Assembly (NCBI RefSeq): GCF_000090795.2
Contig: NW_003546283.1
Span: forward strand, 161,209-225,208
From: Amphimedon queenslandica
Taxonomy: Eukaryota; Porifera; Demospongiae; Haplosclerida; Niphatidae
Length of the DNA stretch: 64,000 nucleotides
Reading direction: 5' to 3'
Shown: one piece after another, positions 48,762-61,200 of the stretch
How positions within the stretch are numbered: the stretch's first letter is position 1
Layout: each line of letters begins with the position of its first letter
Translations under genes and position numbers: made by a program
Notes under the pieces: generated by a model
What the model was told of the DNA's origin: nothing
Database searches by the model: none
The model's input: only the letters and a program-made list of their open reading frames with translations

Positions 48762-50144
48762 ATGGCTAACTCTAGTCAAAACTCGAGTAGAAGTGCTTTG
48801 GGGAGTTTAGAAAACACTAGCTATTCAAGTACTGCTGTATTCTATTCTTTGAATATTTTTTTCATTTTCCAGGACTTGCAACAGTTGATTACCATTGGTA
48901 CAGCTCTAGTGATCCTTTGAAAGAGAAACAAAAGAAGACAGAAAAGAGGCGAAATGAAATGCTGGAAGCTATGTACTCCGAAGGAGGTATGAGGAAAAGA
49001 AGAGAGAGCAAGATACTGGTGCACTTATAAAATTTGCATGCATGAATGATTTTGCTTTAATTAGATCAAATTAGATCTGGTTTAGCTTATGCATGGTCAT
49101 GGATAATTCTGTTAAAAATAATTTTTAAGGCTAAAATTTTAATGTTGCATCACTTTTATTTTATACAGAGAAGACGTTCAGTGTTACTGAGTGGCTAGCA
49201 TTGCAAACTGAGAGAGATCGTCTATTGCAAGCATCCGTAGAACAAGTATAGGGAGATATTATCATGATGCATTTGTTTTATACACACAATAGGAAAATGA
49301 AGAAAATAAGCAGGAATTCGTGAGAGATTTAAGACAAGTCTTATATGACATACCGTCCTTCTCTGTGTCAAAAGAGGACCAGGCCATACTTAATTCTATA
49401 ACTGGTTTAAAATCACAACTAACTAACTATTCGCATCTTCATCACATTAGCAGTCCACCTCCACTTCCTTTAAAGAGGCAAGCAGCAAGAACACTTGGAC
49501 AAGAGGAAACCGATGGTGGCGGGTTCGTAGCTCCTCCCCCTCCTCCTCCTCCCCCTCCTCCTCCTCCCCCACCTCTCTCTCTATCTCCCCCACCTTCTCC
49601 CTCATGTCGTAAGGAGGTGAAAATAGCTCCTGCTCCTTTTAGAAGAACCGATTTCATAACTGAGCTAAACACGAATAAAAGACCAGTACTCAAACACGTC
49701 AATATTCCCAGAACCCCTGGGGGGACCCCAAGACGTCCTAAGCACAGGGTAAACATTAATGAGGAGAGTTGCAATCATGGGGACATTATCCAAAGAGCGT
49801 TGTTGAGGAAGTTTCATAATGCTCACATACATTCAACACCAAGAGGGTACTGTCCAAGCCCAGCTATAGGAGAAAGTGGTGGGTCGATGGAGTGCTCCAG
49901 TGCTTGGTCTGATAAAGGTCATTATGCATCAGATCCTGATTTGACTAGTGTTGGCAGTGGCCGTGCTCTCACAGACACTCATTATACGTATCATGATCCA
50001 TCAATATCTTCTCCGTTCCTTGTCCTCTCTCCAGCTGTAATGGCTTCAGCGCAGCAACAGGAGGAAGACGAAGAGGAAGAAGAATCAGTTGAAGAATTGG
50101 TGGCCATGCATAGATCTAACTGGCAATACTCTGTCTCTGCTTAA
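48762..50144 (+). CDS. PRR11: PRR11-like proline-rich protein
   Basis: Four exons: 48762-48828, 48873-48986, 49169-49245 and 49293-50144; all phases agree, 369 aa (human PRR11 is 360). The N-terminal half is charged and helical (PLKEKQKKTEKRRNEML, TERDRLLQASVEQENEENK). A run of 14 prolines follows. Then comes the family-like C-terminal block RTPGGTPRR about 15 residues before IIQRALLRKFHNAH, which resembles the SPGGTP...ALRRKFQLAH block of PRR11; MTFR1/2 carry a looser version. The C-terminus is acidic (EEDEEEEESVEELV). PRR11 is linked to mitosis and actin regulation in vertebrates; that role is not visible here. The first donor was chosen because only the GT at 48829 keeps the frame open. 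The alternative assignment is an MTFR-type mitochondrial fission regulator. Confidence 0.68.
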
Positions 50145-50304
50145 TTGTACTTACTACTTTGATTATGTTGCAAAATTTGCTGCTTTTAAAAATAAAATTT
50201 GAAATTTAAATTAAATAAAATAAATATTCTAGGTGTGGTAGATAGGTGGGGCAGTATTAAAGAAGTCACATTTTCATTTTTTTCCATTTTCAGAGTATAA
50301 CGAA

Positions 50305-51908
50305 ATGTCACTGTATGATGGGCTCTCAGTGGAGACAGCTCCTGTGCCAGAGATATTTTCGTCTTCCTCTTTCCAGTCTCTGCCCACTGATGAAGAAGAG
50401 CCTTCAAAGAAAGATAAGCCCAAGAAGACTCCATTTCTACCTGATAACAGCAGCACTAGTCTAAACCCAGAAACAAAACTGGCTCCAGTTACAGAGCATG
50501 CTCCACCTGCTCCATCCATTAGCTCCTCCTGGTCCTCTTCTAGTATGAAATTAATGGCAACTAACATGATGAGGCAGCAGATGGCAGCATCAAGGGTCCG
50601 GACTGTTGGCAGAGGAGGAATGGCCTCTAGAGGCAGGAAGCATCCTCCTGTTCATGCGTCGCATGTAAGTGTGTTGTGAATGTGTCATGTTATTAGACTT
50701 TACTTATTATATCCCATTTCTCTCTTTGTTTCTTCTTTAGACAACAGTGACACAAAGTTCATTGTTTGAAGATGATATTGCAGGTATAATGGTGAGAAAG
50801 AGAGAAGGGTTTTCAGAGGTTTTTGTCATAGTGTTCAGTATCTAAAAGTTACTCAAAAATCTAGTCAAAGTCCCTGTACTATAGTACATGGTTTCGGGCC
50901 AAATTTCGCCAAAATTGAAAAGGAGAGAATTCTCTATTTTTAATAATATTTTCTAATATGTATACATGTTCTTATGTTGTGTAAAAAGTTTGAGCTGATT
51001 CCAATCAAAATTGGGTTTTTTATGTACGTGTAGGTGGAATTCAAGACGAGTATGATCCTTTAGTTCCTAATAATTATGACGATATAAAGAAAGCGGAAAA
51101 GGATAAAGCCCGCGAGGCACAGAACAGAGAAAGAGAAAGTCGTGCAGAACACTACAAGAAATACTCCAGAGACTCTGACAGCGACGAAGAAGAAGAGAGA
51201 GAAGAAAGAAGAAGAAGAAAGAAGTCACAAAAAGGAAGTGCAGTCCCTCCTCCAGCCTTTGCCCCTCCCCCTCCTCCTCCTCCTCCTCCTGCTGTACAAA
51301 AACCTGATGACGAGACAAAAGTGGTTCGTTCCGCTCTTGAGGAACTAAGTAAATTAAAAGCGCCCAAGGTTAATCCTTATGCTAAAAAGAACTTTAAGAC
51401 ATCTGCAGTTGCGTCTAACATAATGACGAAATATGGCTGGCAAGAGGGACAGGGCCTAGGCAAGGAGTCGCAAGGTATCAGTACGGCACTCTCAGTTGAG
51501 AAAACATCATTCAAAGGTGGCAAGATTGTTAATGTTGCTGCCGAGAGAGAGCAAGTGAAAGAGGAGGAGAGGAAGATGGTCAAGAGTCTGACGGAGATAG
51601 TGAAGAACCCGACTAAAGTTATATTATTGGAGAACATGGTTGGGGCTGGCGAAGTGGACAATGAGCTCCAACCTGAGGTCATAGAGGAGTGTACCAAGTA
51701 CGGGGAAGTGACGAACTGTCTTATTTACGAGATACCAGAAGGAGCATCCGATGATGAAGCTGTTAGGATATTTGTAGAATTTGGAAAGAAGGACTCGGCT
51801 ATTAAAGCAGTTATTGATCTTAATGGAAGGTTTTTTGGTGGTAGGACTATACGGGCAGGGTTTTACTCCGAGGAAAGGTTTTCTAATTTTGACCTTGCAC
51901 CAAAATAA
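50305..51908 (+). CDS. RBM17: Splicing factor 45, alternative-splicing regulator
   Basis: Three coding exons: 50305-50664, 50741-50783 and 51034-51908; 425 aa (human 401). An acceptor just upstream (TTTCAG at about 50294) suggests a separate 5' UTR exon. The start MSLYDGLSVET matches SPF45 (MSLYDDLGVET). After a Pro/Ser-rich stretch comes DEYDPLVPNNYDDIKKAE, then an Arg/Glu coiled region and a nine-proline run. The G-patch is NIMTKYGWQEGQGLGKESQG followed by STALSVEKT. The C-terminal UHM/RRM has VILLENMVGAGEVD, EVTNCLIYEIP and DLNGRFFGGRTIRAGFY; the RXF-type ligand pocket of UHM domains is plausible at GRFFGG. The protein joins U2AF65, SF1 and SF3B1 at 3' splice sites. Intron 2 is largely a dispersed repeat copy. 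Confidence 0.97.
50845..51027 (+). repeat. CTATAG repeat, subfamily 1, single copy filling RBM17 intron 2
   Basis: A plus-oriented unit from AAAGTTACTCAAAAATC to AAAATTGGGTTTTTTATG, with CCCTGTACTATAGTACATGG, ending about seven bases before the exon 3 acceptor (AG at 51032-51033). The intron is 250 bases, of which about 180 are repeat. Confidence 0.92.
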
Positions 51909-52233
51909 CAATCGCAGACACGCCCACACATACACCACTGAATGGCAGCTAAATGCTAAATTTAATATGTAGCATACCATTACTGCTCCTTCCTTTGTTG
52001 TTTATTATTTTTTGCAATCACTTTATTATAATAACTGCATCATATTTAATTGTGTAGGGTATAATCCTTTAGATGACTCTCACTGTTAACAAGAGTAGAT
52101 AAGGGGATTAATAAAAGTAAAAATGCTAAAATTATTTTCTTTAAAGTTCCAGCTAAAAAAAGGTACATTTAAACTAAAGTTCAGCAATAAAAAGGGTAAA
52201 AAGGTTTTTTTGCATTATTTTCCAGTTGCAATG
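51909..52233. other. Convergent intergenic space, RBM17 and ITPR 3' ends
   Basis: 325 bases between opposing stop codons. It must hold both 3' UTRs. No gene or strong repeat is seen. Confidence 0.75.
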
Positions 52234-55200
52234 TTACTGTGAATCATCATAAAAGGAAGGAGTCTTTCCTAAGAATTTCTCTTCCCAATTCTTCTGCTTT
52301 TGTTTCTTTGCAGTCACACTCTTGACTTGCTCCTGAAAAAAACACAAATATTTAATAAAAACCTGCCATCATCTTTTGATTGATTATAATATTCACTTTA
52401 TCCTTAAAGTGCTGGACCACATATTCAACCCTCTCAATCAGAGACTCAATGAGCTCATCAGTAGTATTCTCCTCCACTGCAAGACAAATTGCTTCTTGCT
52501 GAGGAAAAAATTTAGTTTGTTTCTTTTCAATCTAAAGAAAGGACATTATGTTTATAACACAATATCTAATACTTACCAGTTGATAGACATATTTCTGAAT
52601 GGCATTCTGATCTCCAGTATCAATGTTATCAAGATACAGTGAATAATAGACATAGTCCCACATATTGTGGTCGTGCTTTACATGATTATTGAAACCCTAA
52701 AATTATGAATGAAATTAAATACATGTACTGCATGTAGCTTGGGTTTAGTTTGGGCATCCAAAGAATTGTGAAATGAGCAAATAACTGACATTCCTTTAGA
52801 CTGATAGCCCTTGCTTTTTGCTGCTATTTTTAAAATGGCTATAACTTTAAAAATTGAGCTCAGAATCTGTTCAAACTTTCTACACAGCATAAGTACGTCA
52901 ATATGTATCAGAAAATGTAATAAAAATTTGGCATGATTTCAGGGCCATTTTTTTGGAAAAACTATGGGCTATAGCCTTGGGTATTTTTCAGATTTTTGGC
53001 ATTTTTTAAAAATGGCCACAACTTGAAATTTGAGCTCAGAATCAGTTCAAACTTTCTGCACAGCATAAGTACATCAATATGTATCAGAAAATGTAATAAA
53101 AATTTGGGGTGATTTCGGAGCCATTTTTTGGAAAAAACCATGGGCTATAGCCTTGGGTTTTTTCTGGAAATTGGCAGGTTTTTTAAAATGCCCATAACTC
53201 AAAAAATTTTAGTCAAAGTTTCTACATAGCATAAGGACATCAATATGTATCAGAAAATGTAATAAAAATTTGGGGTGATTTCAGAGCCATTTTTTGGAAA
53301 AAACCATGGGCTATAGCCTTGGATTTTTTCTGGAAATTGGCGGGTTTTTTAAAATGCCCATAACTCAAAAAATTTTAGTCAAAGTTTCTACATAGCATAA
53401 GGACATCAATATGTATCAGAAAATGTAATAAAAATTTGGCGTGATTTCGGAGCCATTTTTTCGAAAAACCATGGGCTATAGCCTTGGGTATTTTTCAAAA
53501 ATTGGCAATTTTTTAAAAATGGCCACAACTTGAAATTTGAGCTCGGAATCAGTTCAAACTTTCTGCACAGCATAAGTACATCAATATGTATCAGAAAATG
53601 TAATAAAAATTTGAGGTGATTTCGGAGCCATTTTTTGGAAAAAACCATGGGCTATAGCCTTGGGTTTTTTCTGGAAATTGGCGGGTTTTTTAAAATGCCC
53701 ATAACTCAAAAAATTTTAGTCAAAGTTTCTACATAGCATAAGGACATCAATATGTATCAGAAAATGTAATAAAAATTTGGGGTGATTTCGGAGCCATTTT
53801 TTCGGAAAACCATGGGCTATAGCCTTGGGTATTTTTCAAAAATTGGCAAATTTTTTAAAATGGCCATAACTTGAAAATTCGAGCTCGGAATCAGTTCAAA
53901 CTTTCTGCACAGCATAAGTACATCAATATGTATCAGAAAATGTAATAAAAATTTGGCGTGATTTCGGAGCCATTTTTTCGAAAAACCATGGGCTATAGCC
54001 TTGAGTATTTTTCAAAAATTGGCAATTTTTTAAAAATGGCCACAACTTGAAATTTGAGCTCGGAATCAGTTCAAACTTTCTGCACAGCATAAGTACATCA
54101 ATATGTATCAGAAAATGTAATAAAAATTTGGGGTGATTTCGGAGCCATTTTTTGGAAAAAACCATGGGCTATAGCCTTGGGTTTTTTCTGGAAATTGGCG
54201 GGTTTTTTAAAATGCCCATAACTCAAAAAATTTTAGTCAAACTTTCTACATAGCATAAGGACATCAATATGTATCAGCAAGAGTGGAAAGTTATCAAAAA
54301 GGTAATAAAAAATTTTCAGTCCCAATTGTGATATTTGTAAGTGGCCATAACTTAAAAGTCAAAGTCAGCCCAAACTTCTACATGCTGTAGAATGAGGCCA
54401 TTAATAAGACAAGTAAAGTTTTGAGTGAATACTACCTACTGTACCTTAGCTTTTCTTTCAAACTCATGACTTGGAAGATCACAGACAAAGCACTGGCTCT
54501 TCTGATCCTTTTCAATGTCGCTCTACACAAAAAACAATGTCAGATCTGCTTTATTGATGCTGAACAGAAACTCACTCTCTCTCCTCTTAGCTCAGAAAAC
54601 GTGTCGACAATGATACCAAATACTATGTTCAGTCCAATAGTAATGACAATTATGAAGAACGAGAGATCAAAAATTAGACGTGGAATATGAAACTGAGCTG
54701 AAAATGATTCAACATTTCCATCTTCAGTAGCATTCAAAGGAATCAACTAATAAAAAAAGACAAAAAATTAACAATAAAATATTGAACTTTGAAAACTACA
54801 TTGATGTAGAAATTATCACATAATCGAGCACACAATTATTTCCTTACCAGCCCAATGTTATCAATAAGACCATATCTTAGGACTGAGTACATGCACTCAA
54901 GGAGACTCTTGCAATAAAGAGAAGCATCGTCTGTGATTTTAAAATACTGATGCAGGAAAGCAAATGAAATGACAGCATAAATAAAAAGGACAATAATCCC
55001 AAGAACTGCAACCCATATCAGTGAAATACCTATAGGCAGGTGAGGGAAGAGGTAAGAGAAGGGAAGGAGAAGCAAATTTAATTCATTTAAAATGTTTTTT
55101 AAACAAATTCTTTTGTTCATATACCATTTTTAGTCACAGCCCTCAACACTCTCTTCAGTATATCGTTATTTGCAATTATGAAGAGGAGACAAATGCAATA

Positions 55201-58200
55201 GAAGTATCCGCTGAGCCCCAGGGAAAGGATTGAGGATAAGAGAAATACAAACATGTAGAGGGTTTTCACTCCAAATATCCCAACATCCAAGCAGGTTGTT
55301 GTCACTAAATGGCTACCAGTGCCCTCTGGGTTCCTTTTCTTAGCAATGTAATGACTGCAAAAAAGTATAAAATGATACAGTAAGAACTACTCAATGCTGA
55401 TATCTTGGGGGGCAATGATCAAAATAATTTGATCATTTAAAGTTTTTTGCTTACTGTATCTTATTGACAAATGAAGGGAGACTAAAGTGTGGCCAGTTAA
55501 TAATGAAATACTCAATGAAGACCCACAATGAGAGGATGAGGTGGAACCCACCCAATATAAAGAGCATGTATGGTATGAACCACTCCGGAACCATTGGCAG
55601 GTGACTATGTAGATATATAAGAAGCAATTTAATAACAAGCATGCACAGTAATATCGTAATGCAGGTATGCTTTGATGGTGAGCTTACACTCCTGTTGCTT
55701 CAGTTGGTACTTTGTAAACAAACAGGACAAACAAGTTTAGCAGGACAGTCAGGAACATTAGTAGTCGATACCGGAATATTCTATAAAGAACATTATATCA
55801 GAGTTAGTACACATTATGGTTTATATACTCACGGGAACATGAGGAGTGGCTTCAAAACTTTCTTTTCATTTAAATTTCTCTACAAATGCAATAGTGGCTG
55901 GAGTATCAGCTTGAAACCATGCACTCACCTGATGAATGATGTCTCTTTTAAGTGCTGGCATCAGGTCTAGCAGCGCCCTCTGCTTGTCTTCCATTGAGTC
56001 TCTGTCAATACTCCAACGAACTAACTCAGTAACCGCCTCTCTAAGACTATCCTTTAAAAATAAATGCACAGTATAGAGAGAACGCCATTAAATTTGAGAA
56101 ATGAAAACAGTAAAACGTAATGATTAATTATGAATATACAAGTACATGGGTACAGGCTCATAACAGACCAAGGGTGAAGATGCTTACATCTGGATTATGA
56201 GGGAAATGGACTCGGGCCAGTGTTGTTTCAGACGTCTCTTCATCTTTGAAATGAATCTCAATTGTTCTTGTGTTCTCATGGCACTTTTCATAAGCACCTT
56301 TTATATCGTCTTGCAATTTATCTGTTGAAGGAAAATAAAAATGGAATTTTTCTACAAAAATTTAATGTGGGTGCATATTTTGATTTATTCAAACACAAAA
56401 TTTAATAATAATAATAATAACAATAATACTTATGAATTAAACTCTACTCTAAAGGCAAGATTTACGTTCAGTACAAACCTTTCCGTATCTTTTCAATTGC
56501 TTTGGAACCCATGAGTGAAACAAGTATGTGGTAAGATCTAAACATTCCTCTCTCGCAGTCATCGTTCATTTCTTTCAGCAACATCAGGGGATGCTCCTCA
56601 AACTCACAGAAGAAACTCATAGTGTCCAGCAAAGATTGCACATCAATAGTGGATCCTATGCCCTTCAATCAGAAACAGCATATTATTATATGCATTGTAG
56701 CTTAATGTATTATAGATACTGTTTTGTGTATAAAAATTCCTAGATCATAAGCCTATGGCTTGACAGTTTAACAGTTTACACAAGTACAGAAATGTTAACC
56801 ACATTGTGTCCAACCCATGATAGCTTTTACAAATAACTGAGTATAAAAATGAGACTTGGGCAGTGTAAACTCTTTAACCAGAGACAATGCATTAATAATT
56901 GTGAAATCCAAAATTTTTGAATGGGGTTGACACCCCTACTATTATTAAACATTGATTTAAATAAATCATTAGTTATATGACTGAAACAAGTGGCTATACT
57001 CTTGATTACTAACTTCTGTTATCTCTTGCGTCTGAGAGCTGGTATTTTCAAGCATAGCATCAAGCAACTGAACAACACTACCCTTTACTTTGACCAAATC
57101 CTCCAAATACTTGCATTTGGGACACTATAACAATAAAAAGCACGCTAATCCTCTTCACTTTCATTCTCCTCCTCACTTGATCTGTGTCACGCTGTCCACA
57201 GGTCTGATGTGCCTCTACTACCGACAGGCCAAGTAGCCTATTCAAAGGCTCATTCACTTGTTTCTCAAAGATAACTCTCTGGTTGGGGGTATTCCCCACA
57301 CACATTTCCACGAGAGCCTGAATGATTTCGTCAATCTGTGAAAGGTTCTCAACGGTCAGATCTGATGTGTAGACATGAAGAAGAGATGTCACTTCAGCTA
57401 CTACATTGACGGTCTAAAAATTGTAATAAAAAATTATGTAGTGAAAAAACTACATGCATAAAAGTTGTTGTAGGACATTTTTTTTAACTTTGAAGATTTT
57501 TCTTGCATTTGAGTTCATACATTGCATTAAAGTTCTAGCATTTGCTTTCTATAAATTACCTTAAAATTGTCTGGCTGCTCCCTGAGATAGTGTTGCAGAG
57601 TCCTGTTCTGTCCATCACACATGTAGCGAATGACCTCCAATACCAGATTAGTCCAGCTTGTATCATATGCAAGCAACTCTGGTTTCTCCTAATATAATAA
57701 TAGTACATTTAAATAACTGTTGATAGAGCATGAATGTAGTCTCACTGATTGGTCAAAGATACAAGTTAAAGCTTCATCTATAAAAAAAGATGAATTAATG
57801 ATAAAGTGGTAGAGTGTACATAATAATAGACTTACCCATTTGTGTTGCATCATCATCAGGTTGTGGTGTATACCTCACCACTGGTTCCTATTAATGAAAA
57901 TGCAATTATAAACTTGCACTATATATCAGTCCATGAATCACATTGTAATTGTAATAATACACAACTATTGAAGTAACATATTACATATAAGCATGTACCT
58001 CAATTGCAATGGCAACTTGTGCTGAAGGACTTTGACTCATTTTTTTCTCAGCCTAAAATAAAAGCATATCAACAAGTTTTATATATCACAAACTCACATT
58101 TGAAGACTGGAGGTTTTTCCTTCCATCTAAAATAAGTTGCAAGTCACGCCTAAGGTCAGTAAAACAATAAGCATATGAAATTATTCTTTCCTTTGAAGTT

Positions 58201-61200
58201 CATCTTTTCATTCTCTTTCTCTCTCCTTACGTTTCTTTGTATTTCACTGAGGCATTCTCCAGCTTTTCTTTCAAATTAATGAAGAGTGTCTCTTCTCTGG
58301 TGTCCTTTACACTTTGTGCAAGTCCCTCTTGAACATTCTCATTACCAGAGAATAACATAGTCTTCATCAGGGCAATGGCCTCTTTTGAAATGCTCTCATT
58401 TGTATGAGAGAGAAGACTGATGATCTATATAGAGACAATAATAGCTTTAGCACTATATTCACATGCAACTATTGGTTCATCACCTTTAGCATTGCATTTC
58501 CACAGTAACTTTGAACTGCATCCTGAAAAGGAACTATTAGCTCATTGCTTTTGCTAAAAAAAGTGAGGGAATAAAAATAATATAAAATATAAAGAACATA
58601 TACAAATGGCAAGATGTCCATAACTTCATAGTGTATGCAGTACCTTCTGTAAATGGTTGGGTCCCTGTCTTTTAGCTCTGGATCAATCCTCATTATTTGA
58701 TTATGTATAAGAGCTCTAAGTATCTATATAGAGAGAGAGAGAAAGAAGTAGAGAGACTATTTTATGAAAAGAGGAGGATACCAAGACTTACTTGTAGGCA
58801 CCTAACATCAAGCACATCTTGAATAATCTGCTCCCTCTCTCCCAGCTGCTCAGTTCGTGATTGAGAAGCACTATTAATATTGATACATAAGTGAAAGCTT
58901 TATAAAGTCTCTTTCTGTCTTACGTTAATTGTTTTAAAAGCATTTCCGCCTTTCCACTAACTTTACAAGTAGGCCCAGATCTATCACTACATACAAATAT
59001 AATAAGATTTAATGACCTATAGGTATCATACATGTATAGCTGCACGAGGCATTGGAAGTTTGGTCCTAATGGCAATTCTTCTCCTTCCTCACTGTATTCT
59101 AAACAAAAGAGGATAAGATGAGTCGATCATTAGTGTCCATACTTTCTGATATTTCAGATTTTATTTGCTCTTTGGCAGTGTTGAGTCCAACATAAGCCAG
59201 CTGGTAGTTTCTTGAAAAGGTTTTAAAAGTTGAGTTGAGTTTTTGCTGGTCTTTGTACTTCATGAGAGCACGATGGGGAAGAGCAGGAGATTGTGTAGCA
59301 GACAGTGAATCGATAATCTTTAAAAAGTAAAAAAATATCAACATAAATATTAGTAACAGTAACTATTAGATGAATAATTTATAATAATAATTCTCTTATT
59401 TAGTAAAAATTATAAAAACAATACTACAAGAACAACTCTGTGTCCCAATGATACTCATTCCCTTTAAATTGGTTCCATTGATCACCACATCAATACTCCT
59501 TCTCCATTGGAGTACCCCACTATAGTCTCAGGTTTTTCCATGCACATATATGTACAGCAATACAGCTTTCAATAAAACCGAATTCCCTTTATACCTCTTT
59601 TTCCTCGAGAATCAATTGTTCTCTTAAGCTAATAGATTGGACTGGTCCTATTCTGACAGATTTTTGTCTGCTGTATGATTTTCGTTTTGAGTCTACTTGT
59701 TGTCTGATGCTGACAACTGACATGCTTTCTACCTTTGCATCAATGTTAGCCTCTCGGGCAATCCTTTCATGACAATGGAGGGAGAGGATTATCTCACGAA
59801 ACATCTGAACGTGGTGCTCTGAAGGAGAAACCTTGAGAAGCTCTTTCCTGAGAGTCTGAGAGTAGAGCCACACAATGTAAGAAAGGTGCATAATTATTAT
59901 AGACTTACAATCATGTTTTGAGCTATTCTGATAGATGTCTCATACTCCATGTCTCTCTGTTGCTCGTTGTTGACTGATGCAGGACTGAAGTAGGAGCAGT
60001 AGTAGATGTGAAGGAATGGTATGACTCCTTCTATCAAATAGTCCAGCAGACCTGGTACTAACACACCTTTACTATCTATAAAAATGAATAAAATTATTGT
60101 GAAGTACAGAAAATTTATATCATACCTGTTACGCCTGGAATGACTTTCTTTAATGGAGGTAGAAAAAATTGAGAGGATGGACGAATTCCTTTTCTAGTTT
60201 TGAGATGCTGGCGGCGTCCTCCGGCTTTGCTCTCTTCAAAATTGATCATGTGGATTGCTCCAGCTGTGTCTTTAAGCAGCTCGGCCAAATGATCAAGATA
60301 AGTCCATATAACACTAGAAAAAGGAGAAAGAATACAAACTAGTTTAATTGATAATTATAATTGATATACCCTCCATGTGAAAGAGTGACTCCACTGCCAC
60401 TCCTGTCCTCCTGGTCTCTGTCAGAGCTCATGTAGACGCTAATCAAGAACCTCACAAAAGGTTTCTTGCGCAAAGGAGACAAAGGCTCACTGACGATCCT
60501 ATACACAAAAAGTATCGTTCATTCCATAGTGCATTTTGCTCAATCTCTCCTTACTTAATCAGTTCATCAATTGAGAGAATGTTCTGACAGACTGACTCTA
60601 TAAAGAGATGCTTTCCTTCAGCACAAGCAGCCAACAGATCAATGACACTGAGCAAGAGCTGGAGCTGAGGTGTCTCTTCTTGCTACAAAAGCAAAAAAAA
60701 CTAATAATTTCGTCTTTCCTCTCATGTATAATTACCCTCTTTAGTATTTTAAGCCTGTCTTCAGCAAATTTGTCTCCCTCACCAAGAACCTCGTGGCAGA
60801 ACTTGTTACGATAGCGACAGAAGTTCTTTACTATCATACCCTGCGTGCTCTTTATGTTAATATCAAGTTCTTCAATCTGTACACAAGGAATAAATCCTTT
60901 ATTTAAATACATGCATACATATGTACATGTACATGTACATGTACATATGTATTCAGGGTTTCCCACAAAGTGTGCCAAAGGAGCAAGGCCACAAAAACAT
61001 TAAATGTAGTACGTACAAGTAAAGCTCAATGTAATTTACTTTAGCCATAGCTTCCAGTGTTATCATGAAATGGGCTTGTACTGTACCATTCTGACAGTCG
61101 ACGATAATCTCAAATATCCTGTCAACATGAGACTCCATGACTCTTAAAGCCAGCTCAGCGCCACCAGTAAACATCTGAAAAAGAAACATAATGAAATGTG

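Noticed and set aside
49442-49774. Glycine-rich minus-strand open frame
   Set aside because: It is the antisense of the proline run of the PRR11-like gene.
48762-50144. First reading as an MTFR1/2 mitochondrial fission regulator
   Set aside because: The spacing of the PGGTP block and the ALLRKFHNAH block, and the overall length, fit PRR11 better; MTFR is kept as an alternative.
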